DNA of 35,658 bases from JANNOG01 sp050329415 (GTDB lineage: Bacteria > Actinomycetota > Actinomycetes > Actinomycetales > JBBAYJ01), in the NCBI GenBank assembly GCA_050329415.1, contig JBHJOS010000075.1, positions 1-35,658 on the forward strand, in the 5' to 3' direction. A model generated the notes under the pieces. That model did no database searches. It was not told the DNA's origin and saw nothing but the letters and a program-made list of their open reading frames with translations. Made by a program: the position numbers and the translations under genes. Within the stretch, counting starts at the first letter, position 1, and every line of letters starts with the position of its first letter. This document shows, one piece after another, positions 7,737-15,272 of the stretch.

Positions 7737-8858
7737 ATGTCCGTCGTGGTCGGTGTCCCGCGTGAAGTCAAGACCGCTGAGTACCGCGTCGCCCTGACAC
7801 CCGCCGGCGCCCACGAGCTGGTCGTCCGGGGCCATCGGGTGGTGGTCGAGTCCGGCGCCGGCGTCGGTTCCGCCATCCCCGACGCGGAGTACGCGGCCGC
7901 CGGGGCCGAGGTGGTGGACGGGCCGGACAAGGTCTGGGGCAGCGCCGACCTCGTCGTCAAGGTGAAGGAGCCGATCGCCGAGGAGTACGACCGGCTGCGG
8001 CCGGGTCTGCTGCTGTTCACCTTCCTGCACCTGGCCGCCGACCGCCCGCTCACCACGGCGCTGCTCGAGCGACGGGTGTCGTCGATCGCCTACGAGACGG
8101 TGACCGGCCGCGGCGGGGGCCTGCCACTGCTGTACCCGATGAGCGAGGTGGCCGGGCGGCTCGCCCCGCTCGAGGGGGCCCACACCCTGATGCGGGCGCA
8201 CGGCGGGCGGGGCATCCTCATGGGCGGGGTGTCGGGTGTCCGGCCCGCCGAGGTCGTCGTCATCGGGGCGGGCGTGGCCGGCATGAACGCCGTCGCCACC
8301 GCGGTCGGGATGCACGCCGACGTCACGGTGCTCGACCTCGACGTCGACCGGCTGCGCGCCGCCGACCGGGTGTACCAGGGCCGGATCCGCACCGTGGTGT
8401 CCAACCGGTTCGAGGTCGAGGCCGCCGTCACCCGGGCCGACCTCGTGATCGGCGCCGTGCTCGTCCCCGGCGCCAAGGCTCCGACGCTGGTGAGCAACGA
8501 GACGGTCTCCCGGATGCGCCCCGGCAGCGTGCTCGTCGACATCTCCATCGACCAGGGGGGGTGCTTCGAGGACTCGCGACCCACGACCCACGACGACCCG
8601 ACGTTCCGGGTCCACGACAGCGTCTTCTACTGCGTGGCCAACATGCCCGGCGCGGTGCCGCACACGTCGACCCGGGCACTCACCAACGTCACGCTGCCCC
8701 ACCTCACCGCACTCGTCGACCGCGGGTGGACGGCGGCACTGCGTGCCGACGCCGGCCTCGCGGCCGGGCTCACCACTCACGACGGCACCCTGTACAGCGG
8801 ACCGGTCGGCGTCGCCCACGGCATCGAGGCCGCCGCGCCGGCGGCCCTGCTGGGCTGA
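7737..8858 (+). CDS. ald: Alanine dehydrogenase
   Basis: 373-aa NAD-dependent alanine dehydrogenase, interconverting L-alanine and pyruvate plus ammonia; the family is about 371 aa. The N-terminus GVPREVKTAEYRVALTPAG is the family signature. H98 (FLHLAAD) and D272 (DISIDQGG) fit the catalytic His and Asp; the Rossmann motif G177-x-G179-x-x-G182 is in VVVIGAGVAGMNA. Several in-frame starts crowd the 5' end (GTG 7719, ATG 7725, GTG 7728, ATG 7731, ATG 7737); 7737 was taken because it matches the family N-terminus and lies 7 bases after a -10 box. The gene follows hisS with a 105-base gap and precedes xerD. Confidence 0.95.
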   Translation: MSVVVGVPREVKTAEYRVALTPAGAHELVVRGHRVVVESGAGVGSAIPDAEYAAAGAEVVDGPDKVWGSADLVVKVKEPIAEEYDRLRPGLLLFTFLHLAADRPLTTALLERRVSSIAYETVTGRGGGLPLLYPMSEVAGRLAPLEGAHTLMRAHGGRGILMGGVSGVRPAEVVVIGAGVAGMNAVATAVGMHADVTVLDLDVDRLRAADRVYQGRIRTVVSNRFEVEAAVTRADLVIGAVLVPGAKAPTLVSNETVSRMRPGSVLVDISIDQGGCFEDSRPTTHDDPTFRVHDSVFYCVANMPGAVPHTSTRALTNVTLPHLTALVDRGWTAALRADAGLAAGLTTHDGTLYSGPVGVAHGIEAAAPAALLG

Positions 8859-9853
8859 CCGGGACGCGGGGGGGCCCGCGGCCCGTCGGCACCGGCGGGC
8901 CGCGGCTGCCCGACGCCCTGCGGGCCTACCTCGACCACCTGGTGGTCGAGCGGGGCCGGGCGGCCAACACGGTGGCCGCCTACCGCCGGGACCTCACCCG
9001 GTACCTCGACCACCTGGCCGGCCTCGGCCGGGCCACGCCGGGCGACGTCACGGCCCGCGACGTCGCCGACTTCGTCGTCGCCCTGCGGACGACCCCCCCG
9101 GCGCTGTCGGCGGCGTCGACCGCCCGGGCGCTGGCCGCGGTGCGCGGCTGGCACCGCCACTGGAGCGCAGCCGGGTGGGCGGGCGACGTTGCGGCCGAGG
9201 TCCCCGGTCCCCGGCCACCGGACCGGTTGCCCCGCGCCCTGTCCGTGGACGACGTGGACCGTCTCCTCGCGGCGCCGCCGCAGGACACTCCCGCCGGGCT
9301 GCGGGACCGGGCGCTCATGGAGACCCTCTACGCCACGGGCGCCCGGGTGTCGGAGGTGGTGGCCCTCGACGTCGCGGACGTCCGCCCGGTGCTGCGGGAC
9401 GCCGTGGCCGGCCGGGTGGCGGAGCCGCCGTTCGTCCTCGTCCGGGGCAAGGGCGGCAAGGAGCGCCTGGTACCCCTCGGACGGGGGGCCCGGGCCGCGC
9501 TGGACGCCTACCTGGTCCGGGGTCGGCCGGTCCTCGCCGAGCGCCGGCGCAGCGGGCTGCCCGCGCGGGAACCGCTGCTGCTCAACGCGCGCGGCGAGCG
9601 CCTGAGCCGCCAGAGCGCGTTCGCCGCCCTCGCCTCGGCGGCGCGGCGTGCGGAACTGCCGGCGCCGGCGTCACCCCACGTGCTGCGCCACTCGTTCGCC
9701 ACGCACCTCGTCGAGGGGGGCGCCGACGTGCGCGTCGTGCAGGAGCTGCTCGGGCACGCCTCGCTCGCGACGACGCAGGTGTACACCAGGATCACCATCG
9801 ACACGCTGCGGGAGGTGTGGGCGACCAGCCATCCCCGGGCCCGCCGCTCCTGA
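8855..9853 (+). CDS. xerD: Site-specific tyrosine recombinase XerD
   Basis: Tyrosine recombinase with the complete catalytic set, numbered from CTG 8855: R164 (GARVSE), K199 (GKGGKER), H275 and R278 (HVLRH), H301 (LGHASL) and Y310 (VYTRI). The N-terminal SAM-like core-binding domain starts at LRAYLDHLVVERG. With XerC it resolves chromosome dimers at dif. Placement next to parA-scpAB in a housekeeping run argues for the chromosomal XerD rather than an integrase. The start is unclear: no ATG, GTG or TTG lies between the ald stop and residue 30; CTG 8855 overlaps the ald stop as CTGA, CTG 8906 is another option, and the first canonical codon, GTG 8942, would cut into the first conserved helix. 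A strong hairpin lies at 8876-8905. Confidence 0.85.
   Translation: MTGTRGGPRPVGTGGPRLPDALRAYLDHLVVERGRAANTVAAYRRDLTRYLDHLAGLGRATPGDVTARDVADFVVALRTTPPALSAASTARALAAVRGWHRHWSAAGWAGDVAAEVPGPRPPDRLPRALSVDDVDRLLAAPPQDTPAGLRDRALMETLYATGARVSEVVALDVADVRPVLRDAVAGRVAEPPFVLVRGKGGKERLVPLGRGARAALDAYLVRGRPVLAERRRSGLPAREPLLLNARGERLSRQSAFAALASAARRAELPAPASPHVLRHSFATHLVEGGADVRVVQELLGHASLATTQVYTRITIDTLREVWATSHPRARRS
8876..8905 (+). terminator. GC-only stem-loop just after ald
   Basis: Perfect 10-bp inverted repeat CCGCGGCCCG (8876-8885) and CGGGCCGCGG (8896-8905) with a 10-base loop, 17 bases after the ald stop and without a T-run. It may be an ald terminator or attenuator; if so, xerD could be translated from a codon after it (CTG 8906 or GTG 8942). 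Confidence 0.35.
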
Positions 9854-9861
9854 CTCCCTCC

Positions 9862-9905
9862 CGATTCCCTCTCGATTCCCTTCCGATTCCCTTCCGATTC
9901 GCTTC
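9862..9905 (+). repeat. 11-bp tandem repeats between xerD and parA
   Basis: Four head-to-tail copies of an 11-bp unit, cgattccctYY or cgattcgcttc, starting at 9862, 9873, 9884 and 9895; the 11 bases before them (9851-9861, including the xerD stop) look like a decayed fifth copy. The period is close to one DNA helical turn. The block is less GC-rich than its surroundings and ends about 44 bases before the parA -10 box. No known protein site is recognised. Confidence 0.85.
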
Positions 9906-9948
9906 GCATTGCCCCGCGAGCCTCGTTCGTCTCGGGCGCGGCCGGGGC

Positions 9949-9954
9949 TAGTGT
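9949..9954 (+). promoter_or_regulatory. Candidate -10 box, leaderless start of parA
   Basis: TAGTGT followed by 7 bases and the GTG start at 9962. No ribosome-binding site precedes the GTG. It would drive the parA-scpA-scpB-rluB block. Confidence 0.5.
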
Positions 9955-9961
9955 CGGGGCC

Positions 9962-10867
9962 GTGGAACCGGCCCTGCGCCTCGCCGACGCCCGGGGGGAC
10001 ACTCTGGACGTCTCGGTCGACGCGCCCGCCGTGGCGTCCCTGGCCACCACCGGGTCGGCCGACGACTTCCCGCTGCCCGCGCCGCTGGACCGACACGGAC
10101 CCGCCCGGGTGATCGCCGTCTGCAACCAGAAGGGCGGCGTCGGCAAGACCACCACGGCCGTCAACCTCGGGGCCAGCCTGGCCGCGTACGGCCGGCGTGT
10201 CCTGCTCATCGACTTCGACCCGCAGGGGGCGCTGTCGGCCTGCCTCGGGGTGCGTCCGGCGTCGTCGCCGTCGCTCTACCAGATGCTCATCGACCGGGGC
10301 GACGTCCGCGACGCCGTGGCCGGGGAGGTCCTGCCCGGCCTCGACGTCCTGCCCACCGACATCCACCTGTCGGCGGCCGAGGTGAACCTGGTCTCCGAGG
10401 TCGCCCGCGAGCACGCGCTGAGCCGACTGCTCCGGCCGGTCCTGCCGGAGTACGACGCCGTCCTCATCGACTGCCAGCCCTCGCTGGGACTGCTCACCGT
10501 GAACGCCCTGACCGCGGCGCACGGCGTGGTCGTCCCGGTCGAGTGCGAGTACTTCGCCCTGCGCGGCGTCGTCCTGCTCATGCAGACCATCGAGAAGATC
10601 ACCGACCGGCTGAACTTCGACCTCGCCGTGGACGGGGTGCTGGCCACGATGTACGACCCGCGGACCCTGCACAGCCGGGAGGTCGTCGCCCGGCTCCAGG
10701 AGGAGTTCCGCGACCAGCTCTACTCGACGGTGATCTCGCGGACCGTGAAGTTCCCCGACTCCACTGCCGCGGGTCAGCCCATGACCGAGTTCGCCCCCGC
10801 CCACCCGGGCACGCTGGCCTACCAGAGGCTGGCGCGGGAGCTCGTGGCCCGCGGGCAGGTGGCCTGA
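9962..10867 (+). CDS. parA: ParA/Soj-family ATPase
   Basis: 301-aa ParA-type ATPase. The deviant Walker A motif KGGVGKTT is at residues 57-64, Walker A' is in VLLIDFDPQG, and Walker B is in AVLIDCQPSLGLLTVNAL. ParA proteins move DNA or protein cargo by ATP-dependent binding to nucleoid DNA. This copy lies directly before scpA-scpB, an order known in actinobacteria (Rv1708-Rv1710), and no parB follows; the canonical parAB pair usually sits near the origin, so this is a second, ScpAB-linked homologue whose cargo is unknown. The first 48 or so residues are a family-variable extension. A GTG start after a -10 box, with no ribosome-binding site, suggests a leaderless mRNA. The stop overlaps the scpA start region as CTGA. 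Confidence 0.9.
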   Translation: MEPALRLADARGDTLDVSVDAPAVASLATTGSADDFPLPAPLDRHGPARVIAVCNQKGGVGKTTTAVNLGASLAAYGRRVLLIDFDPQGALSACLGVRPASSPSLYQMLIDRGDVRDAVAGEVLPGLDVLPTDIHLSAAEVNLVSEVAREHALSRLLRPVLPEYDAVLIDCQPSLGLLTVNALTAAHGVVVPVECEYFALRGVVLLMQTIEKITDRLNFDLAVDGVLATMYDPRTLHSREVVARLQEEFRDQLYSTVISRTVKFPDSTAAGQPMTEFAPAHPGTLAYQRLARELVARGQVA

Positions 10868-11622
10868 CCCCCGACGACGACGGCTCCGGCTTCGAGGTCC
10901 ACCTCGACGTCTTCACGGGACCGTTCGACCTGCTGCTCCGGCTCATCGCCCAGCACCGGCTCGACGTCACCGAGGTGGCGCTCGCCGCCGTCACCGACGA
11001 GTTCATCCGCCACCTGAGGGCGGCCCCGGCGCTGGACCTCGACGAGGCGTCGGGTTTCGTCGTCGTCGCGGCCACGCTGCTCGACCTCAAGGCGGCGCGG
11101 CTGCTGCCCGGTGCCGAGGTGGACGACGAGCAGGACCTCGCCGCGCTCGAGGCCCGTGACCTGCTGTTCGCCCGGCTTCTGCAGTATCGCGCCTACCGGC
11201 AGGCAGCCGACCACCTCGCGGATCGGCTCGCCGCCCACGCCGGCCGGGTGCCCCGCTCGCCCGGTGCCGACCCGGTGCTGGCCCCCGCCATGCCGGAACT
11301 GGTCTGGACACTGAGCGCCGACGACTTCGTCCGGCTGGCGGCCGAGGCGCTGCGCCCACGGCCCGCCGCCGAGGTGGCGACCGGTCACCTGCACGCGCCG
11401 GTGGTGGCCGTCGGCGACCAGCGCCGCCTCCTGCTCGACCGCCTGACCCCCGGCACCAGCCTGACGTTCGCCGCGCTCCTGGCCGGGGCCGGGGACACCT
11501 CGACGGTGGTGGCGCGCTTCCTGGCCCTGCTCGACCTCTACCGTGACGGGGTGCTCACCGTGACGCAGGACGGGCCGCTGGGCGAGATCGTCGTCCGGCG
11601 CCCCCGCGAGGAGGGATCGTGA
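10864..11622 (+). CDS. scpA: Segregation and condensation protein ScpA
   Basis: Kleisin subunit (252 aa) that bridges the SMC heads in the SMC-ScpAB condensin complex. The N-terminal motif FEVHLDVFTGPFDLLLRLI and the helix AASGFVVVAATLLDLKA-like region (residues about 58-78) are typical; the C-terminal winged-helix part includes RFLALLDLYRDGVL. No ATG, GTG or TTG lies in frame between the interior of parA (about 320 bases upstream) and the conserved N-terminus, and the next GTG downstream would delete the FTGPFDLLL motif. The best start is CTG at 10864, overlapping the parA stop as CTGA. The stop overlaps the scpB start as GTGA. Confidence 0.92.
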   Translation: MTPDDDGSGFEVHLDVFTGPFDLLLRLIAQHRLDVTEVALAAVTDEFIRHLRAAPALDLDEASGFVVVAATLLDLKAARLLPGAEVDDEQDLAALEARDLLFARLLQYRAYRQAADHLADRLAAHAGRVPRSPGADPVLAPAMPELVWTLSADDFVRLAAEALRPRPAAEVATGHLHAPVVAVGDQRRLLLDRLTPGTSLTFAALLAGAGDTSTVVARFLALLDLYRDGVLTVTQDGPLGEIVVRRPREEGS

Positions 11623-12245
11623 CGGCCGGACCGGTCCCCGGACCCGCCCTGGACCCATCCCTGGACCCAGGCCCCGACGACCCCGCCGCCCCGGTCGACC
11701 CGGACGGCCTGCCGGGTGGCCTGCGCGCCGCGGTCGAGGCGGTCCTCATGGTGTCCGACGAACCGGTTCCGCCGGGGGTCCTCGCGGCCGCCCTCGGCAC
11801 CGGCGTGGCCGTTGTCCGGGATGTCGTGGCCGCGCTCGCCGCGGAGTACGACCGGGACCGCCGCGGGTTCGAGCTCCGGGAGACCGACACCGGGTGGCGG
11901 GTGTGGTCGCGCCGGGAACTCGCCCCCGTCGTCCGGCGCTTCGTCGCCGAGGCCACCCCGGCGCGGTTGTCCCGCCCGGCGCTGGAGACGCTCGCGATCG
12001 TCGCCTACCGGCAGCCCGTCACCCGGGCCACCATCGCCTCGGTCCGAGGGGTCAGCGCGGACGCCGTGCTGCGCACTCTCCAGCTGCGGGGACTGGTCAC
12101 CGAGGTGGGCCAGGACCCCTCCACGGGGGCGGTGCTCTTCGGGACCACGTCGGAGCTCTACGAGCGACTCGGCCTGCGGGGTCCGGACGACCTGCCGCCG
12201 CTGGCGCCGTTCCTGCCCGAGCTGGAACCGGAGGGGGGACCGTGA
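11619..12245 (+). CDS. scpB: Segregation and condensation protein ScpB
   Basis: 208-aa winged-helix partner of ScpA; a ScpB dimer binds the kleisin and stabilises the SMC complex on DNA. Conserved stretches are LPGGLRAAVEAVLMVSDEPV (residues 29-48), the first winged helix around 50-110, LSRPALETLAIVAYRQPVTR near 112-131, and the second domain with GLVTEVGQDPSTGAVLFGTT. The first 30 residues are Pro/Asp-rich and not conserved. The GTG start is preceded by GAGGAGGG and overlaps the scpA stop. The stop in turn overlaps the rluB start, so scpA, scpB and rluB are read as a coupled unit. Confidence 0.95.
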   Translation: MTAGPVPGPALDPSLDPGPDDPAAPVDPDGLPGGLRAAVEAVLMVSDEPVPPGVLAAALGTGVAVVRDVVAALAAEYDRDRRGFELRETDTGWRVWSRRELAPVVRRFVAEATPARLSRPALETLAIVAYRQPVTRATIASVRGVSADAVLRTLQLRGLVTEVGQDPSTGAVLFGTTSELYERLGLRGPDDLPPLAPFLPELEPEGGP

Positions 12246-12982
12246 CCGACGACGACCAGGGGACCGCGGAGCGGCTGCAGAAGGTGCTCGCCCGGGCCGG
12301 CGTCGCCTCCCGCCGCCAGGCCGAGCAGCTCATGACCGCCGGCCGGGTGAGCGTGGACGGTCGCCCGGCCACCGAGCTCGGCACCCGGGTCCGCCCCGGT
12401 GCCGTCATCCACGTCGACGGGCTGCGGGTCCGCACCGAGCCCGAGCTCGGGTACTTCGCGCTCCACAAGCCGCGGGGCGTGGTGTCCTCCATGCACGACG
12501 AGCAGCACCGGCCTGCGCTGGCGGACCTGCTGCCCGGCGGGGTTCCGGGGCTGTTCCACGTCGGGCGGCTGGACGCCGACACCGAGGGCCTGATCCTGCT
12601 CACCAACGACGGGGAGCTGGGGCACCGGCTCGCCCATCCCCGCTACGGGGTGCCCAAGACCTACGCCGCCGAGATCGCCGGCCCGGTGCCACGCGACCTG
12701 GGGCGCCGCCTGCGGGCGGGCCTCGACCTCGACGACGGGCCGGCAGCCGTCGACTCGTTCGCGGTCGTCGACTCCGCACCCGGCCGGGCGCTGGTCGAGG
12801 TGGTCGTCCACGAGGGCCGCAACCGCCTGGTGCGGCGGCTGCTGGAGGCGGCCGGGCACCCGGTGCGGCGTCTGGTCCGCACCCGTTTCGGCGAGGTCGG
12901 GCTGGGCGGGCTGAAACCGGGCCGCCACCGCCCCCTCACCCGCGAGGAGGTGGGACTGCTCCACCGCGCGGTGGGTCTGTGA
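12242..12982 (+). CDS. rluB: 23S rRNA pseudouridine synthase, RluB family
   Basis: 246-aa RsuA/RluB/E/F-family enzyme that isomerises a uridine in rRNA, probably at a helix 90-93 position of 23S rRNA by family analogy. An S4 RNA-binding domain is at residues 9-60 (RLQKVLARAGVASRRQAEQL), and the catalytic domain carries the signature GRLDADTEGLILLTN with catalytic D111. C-terminal motifs KTYAAEI and HEGRNRLVRRLLEA are intact. The start GTG overlaps the scpB stop and follows GGAGGGGGACC. Conserved linkage to scpAB is common in many bacteria. The RluB label against RsuA/RluE rests on context and length. Confidence 0.9.
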   Translation: MTDDDQGTAERLQKVLARAGVASRRQAEQLMTAGRVSVDGRPATELGTRVRPGAVIHVDGLRVRTEPELGYFALHKPRGVVSSMHDEQHRPALADLLPGGVPGLFHVGRLDADTEGLILLTNDGELGHRLAHPRYGVPKTYAAEIAGPVPRDLGRRLRAGLDLDDGPAAVDSFAVVDSAPGRALVEVVVHEGRNRLVRRLLEAAGHPVRRLVRTRFGEVGLGGLKPGRHRPLTREEVGLLHRAVGL

Positions 12983-12999
12983 CACCTCCCGGCGGGTAC

Positions 13000-13005
13000 T
13001 ACTCT
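13000..13005 (+). promoter_or_regulatory. Candidate -10 box before aroH
   Basis: TACTCT ending 8 bases before the GTG start at 13014. GTGACA at 12979-12984 resembles a -35 (5 of 6) but the 15-base spacer is short. It would start a new transcript after rluB. Confidence 0.45.
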
Positions 13006-13013
13006 CACCCGCC

Positions 13014-13391
13014 GTGACCGTGCGGGCGATCAGGGGCGCCGTCCAGGTGGACTCGGACCGCCCCGAGCGGGTCGCCGCCGTCACCGGCGAACTCCTGGCC
13101 GAAGTGATGACGGTCAACGCCCTCACCCCCGACGACATCGTGTTCCTGCTGTTCACGGCCACCCCGGACATCACCAGCCAGTTCCCGGCCGTCGCCGTGC
13201 CCGGCGCCGGCCTCGCCGGCGTCCCCCGGATGTGCGCGACCGAGATGGCGGTCGTCGGCTCCCTACCGCGCACGATCCGTCTCGTCGTCCTCGCTGAGGG
13301 TGACGTCCCTCGGTCCGCCGCCCGGCACGTCTACCTCGGCGGCGCCAGCGTCCTGGCACCCGGCCCCGGGACCGGCGATGACGACGACTGA
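13014..13391 (+). CDS. aroH: Chorismate mutase, AroH (Bacillus) type
   Basis: 125-aa monofunctional chorismate mutase of the trimeric AroH fold, converting chorismate to prephenate. Visible family features are the opening VRAIRGAVQVDSD, the LTPDDIVFLLFTATPDI segment, the VPRMCATEMAVVGSLPRTIR block that holds active-site residues, and the C-terminal HVYLGGASVL. Length matches the family (about 120-127 aa); the protein is not fused to another enzyme. No signal peptide is seen. It overlaps tyrA by 14 bases, so the two consecutive steps chorismate to prephenate to hydroxyphenylpyruvate are likely co-translated. Confidence 0.93.
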   Translation: MTVRAIRGAVQVDSDRPERVAAVTGELLAEVMTVNALTPDDIVFLLFTATPDITSQFPAVAVPGAGLAGVPRMCATEMAVVGSLPRTIRLVVLAEGDVPRSAARHVYLGGASVLAPGPGTGDDDD

Positions 13392-14520
13392 CCCGGTGCC
13401 CGCAGCGCCCGCCCCACCCGCCGAGACCTCGGGGCCCGTCCTGGTCGTCGGCACCGGCCTCGTCGGCACCAGCGTCGGCCTCGGACTGCGCCGGCACGGG
13501 GTGGAGGTCCTGCTCGACGACGCGTCCCCGACGGCACTCGCGCTGGCCCGCGACCTCGGCGCCGGGACCCCGGTCCGCGAGCGGCCCGGCGCCGCTCCGG
13601 TGCTCGTCCTGGTCGCGGTGCCCCCCGACGTCACCGGCCGCGTGGTCCGGAGCCACCTCGACGGCTGGCCGGACGCCGTCGTCACCGACGTCGCCAGCGT
13701 CAAGGCGCCGGTCCTGGCCGCGGTCTCGGCCACCGGAGCCGCCGACCGCTTCGTCGGTGGACACCCGATGGCCGGGCGCGAGCGCAGCGGACCGCTGGCG
13801 GCCCGCGCCGACCTCTTCGACTCCCGGCCCTGGGTGGTGACGGCGACGCCGGCCACCTCGGCCGCGGCGCGGTCCCGCGTGACCGCGCTGGCGCGCGACC
13901 TCGGTGCGGTGGTGGTCGACATGTCCCCGGACGAGCACGACGACGCCGTCGCCATCGTGTCGCATCTCCCGCAGCTCGCCGCCAGCCTGGTCGCGGCCCG
14001 GTTGCGGACGGCGGGCGAGCGAGCGGTCGGACTCGCGGGACAGGGGCTGCGGGACGTCACCCGGATCGCGGCGAGCGACCCGGTCCTGTGGGCACAGATC
14101 CTCGCCGCCAACGCCCTCCCGGTGCGCCGGGCGCTGGCGGGACTCCGGGCCGACCTCGACGACCTGCTCGCGGCCCTGCACGCGCTGGCGGAGCTGCCGC
14201 CCGGGGACGAGGCCCCGGGCGCCCTGGCGGTCCTCGCCGGGATCGTGCGCGACGGCAACGAGGGCCAGCGGCTCATCCCCGGCAAGCACGGCGGCGGTCC
14301 GGTCGAGTACGCCGTGGTGGGTGTGCTGGTGCCCGATCGGCCCGGCGAGATCGCACGCCTGCTCGCCGACGTCCACGCGGTCGGCGTCAACCTCGAGGAC
14401 ATCCGCATCGAGCACTCCCTCGGCCGGCCCACCGGACTGGTCGAGATCGCCGTGGCGTCCGCCGTCCGCGGCAGCCTCGTGACGGCGATGGCGGGCCGCG
14501 GATGGCGAATCGCCGCCTGA
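13378..14520 (+). CDS. tyrA: Prephenate dehydrogenase with C-terminal ACT domain
   Basis: 380-aa NAD(P)-dependent prephenate dehydrogenase for tyrosine synthesis. The nucleotide-binding motif G25-x-G27-x-x-G30 lies in VLVVGTGLVGTSVGLGL; H129 in GGHPMAGRERSGP is the catalytic-region histidine. A helical dimerisation region follows, and residues from about 313 form an ACT domain (VVGVLVPDRPGEIARLLADV) that probably senses tyrosine or another amino acid. ATG 13378 fits the family N-terminus better than an earlier in-frame start at 13300, which would extend deep into aroH. It overlaps aroH by 14 bases. The stop TGA at 14518 overlaps an ATG at 14520, in frame with cmk, but cmk probably starts 51 bases later. 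Confidence 0.93.
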   Translation: MTTTDPVPAAPAPPAETSGPVLVVGTGLVGTSVGLGLRRHGVEVLLDDASPTALALARDLGAGTPVRERPGAAPVLVLVAVPPDVTGRVVRSHLDGWPDAVVTDVASVKAPVLAAVSATGAADRFVGGHPMAGRERSGPLAARADLFDSRPWVVTATPATSAAARSRVTALARDLGAVVVDMSPDEHDDAVAIVSHLPQLAASLVAARLRTAGERAVGLAGQGLRDVTRIAASDPVLWAQILAANALPVRRALAGLRADLDDLLAALHALAELPPGDEAPGALAVLAGIVRDGNEGQRLIPGKHGGGPVEYAVVGVLVPDRPGEIARLLADVHAVGVNLEDIRIEHSLGRPTGLVEIAVASAVRGSLVTAMAGRGWRIAA

Positions 14521-14557
14521 TGACGGCGAGGGGGCCGGGGGGCCCGGTCCGGGCGAC

Positions 14558-14563
14558 TACCCT
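14558..14563 (+). promoter_or_regulatory. Candidate -10 box, leaderless start of cmk
   Basis: TACCCT followed by exactly 7 bases and GTG at 14571. It decides between that GTG and the upstream in-frame ATG 14520, which overlaps the tyrA stop as TGATG. Confidence 0.5.
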
Positions 14564-14570
14564 CGCCCCC

Positions 14571-15272
14571 GTGAGCATCCGGCCGCGACTCGTCGTCGCG
14601 GTCGACGGCCCGTCGGGGGCGGGCAAGTCGACGGTCTCCCGGGCCGTCGCCCGCCGACTGGCGCTCGCCTACCTCGACACCGGCGCGATGTACCGGGCGG
14701 TGTGCCTCGCCTGCCTGGAGGCGGGAGTGGATCCGGGGGACGCCGCGGCCGTCGAGGCGTGCGCCCGCGGGATCGACCTCGACGTGGGCCTGGACCCGGA
14801 CCGCCCCCGGGTGGTCCTGGGCGGTCGGGACGTCACGACGGCGATCCGGGCCTCACAGGTGTCCCTGGCGGTGTCGGCCGTGGCCGGCATCCCCGGGGTT
14901 CGCGCGGGGATGATCCGCCGTCAGCGGCTGCTCATCGCCGCCGCCCCGAGGGGATGCGTCGCGGAGGGGCGCGACATCACCACGGTGGTGGCCCCGGACG
15001 CCGACGTCCGGATCCTGCTCACCGCCGACGCCGAGGCCCGCGTCGCCCGGCGCGCCCGGGACCTCCACGGCAGCGACAGCGGGACAGCCCGGGCCACCAC
15101 GGTCGCGGAGGTCCTCGACCGCGACACCCGGGACTCGGCGGTGACCGCCTTCCTGTCGCCGGCGGACGACCGCGTCGTCGTGCTCGACACCTCGCGTCTC
15201 ACGCTCGACGAGACCGTCGCGACCGTCGTGGACCTCGTCGAGGCCTCGCTGGCCGCCCGGGCCCGCGCGTGA
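14571..15272 (+). CDS. cmk: Cytidylate kinase
   Basis: 233-aa (d)CMP kinase that phosphorylates CMP and dCMP with ATP in pyrimidine nucleotide recycling. The P-loop GPSGAGKST is at residues 12-20; further signatures are LAYLDTGAMYRAV, the CMP-binding segment, GRDITTVVAPDADVRILLTA and RDTRDSAVTAFLSPADD. Length matches the family (220-230 aa). GTG 14571 fits both the usual N-terminus (a few residues before LVVAVDGPSG) and a leaderless promoter; the alternative ATG 14520 would add 17 residues. The stop overlaps the plsC start as GTGA; cmk-(plsC)-der is a conserved actinobacterial order. Confidence 0.94.
   Translation: MSIRPRLVVAVDGPSGAGKSTVSRAVARRLALAYLDTGAMYRAVCLACLEAGVDPGDAAAVEACARGIDLDVGLDPDRPRVVLGGRDVTTAIRASQVSLAVSAVAGIPGVRAGMIRRQRLLIAAAPRGCVAEGRDITTVVAPDADVRILLTADAEARVARRARDLHGSDSGTARATTVAEVLDRDTRDSAVTAFLSPADDRVVVLDTSRLTLDETVATVVDLVEASLAARARA

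Noticed and set aside
5985..8819. Reverse-strand open frame of over 900 codons opposite hisS and ald
   Set aside because: Antisense shadow; hisS and ald on the forward strand carry all family motifs.
8855..9853. xerD as a phage or island integrase
   Set aside because: It sits in a coupled housekeeping run next to parA-scpAB, matches XerD motifs throughout, and no attachment sites or phage genes are near. The tRNA-Pro is 7.6 kb away.
14520..14570. ATG 14520, overlapping the tyrA stop, as the cmk start
   Set aside because: It would add 17 Gly/Pro/Arg-rich residues not seen in the family, while GTG 14571 fits both homology and a -10 box 7 bases before. It remains possible.
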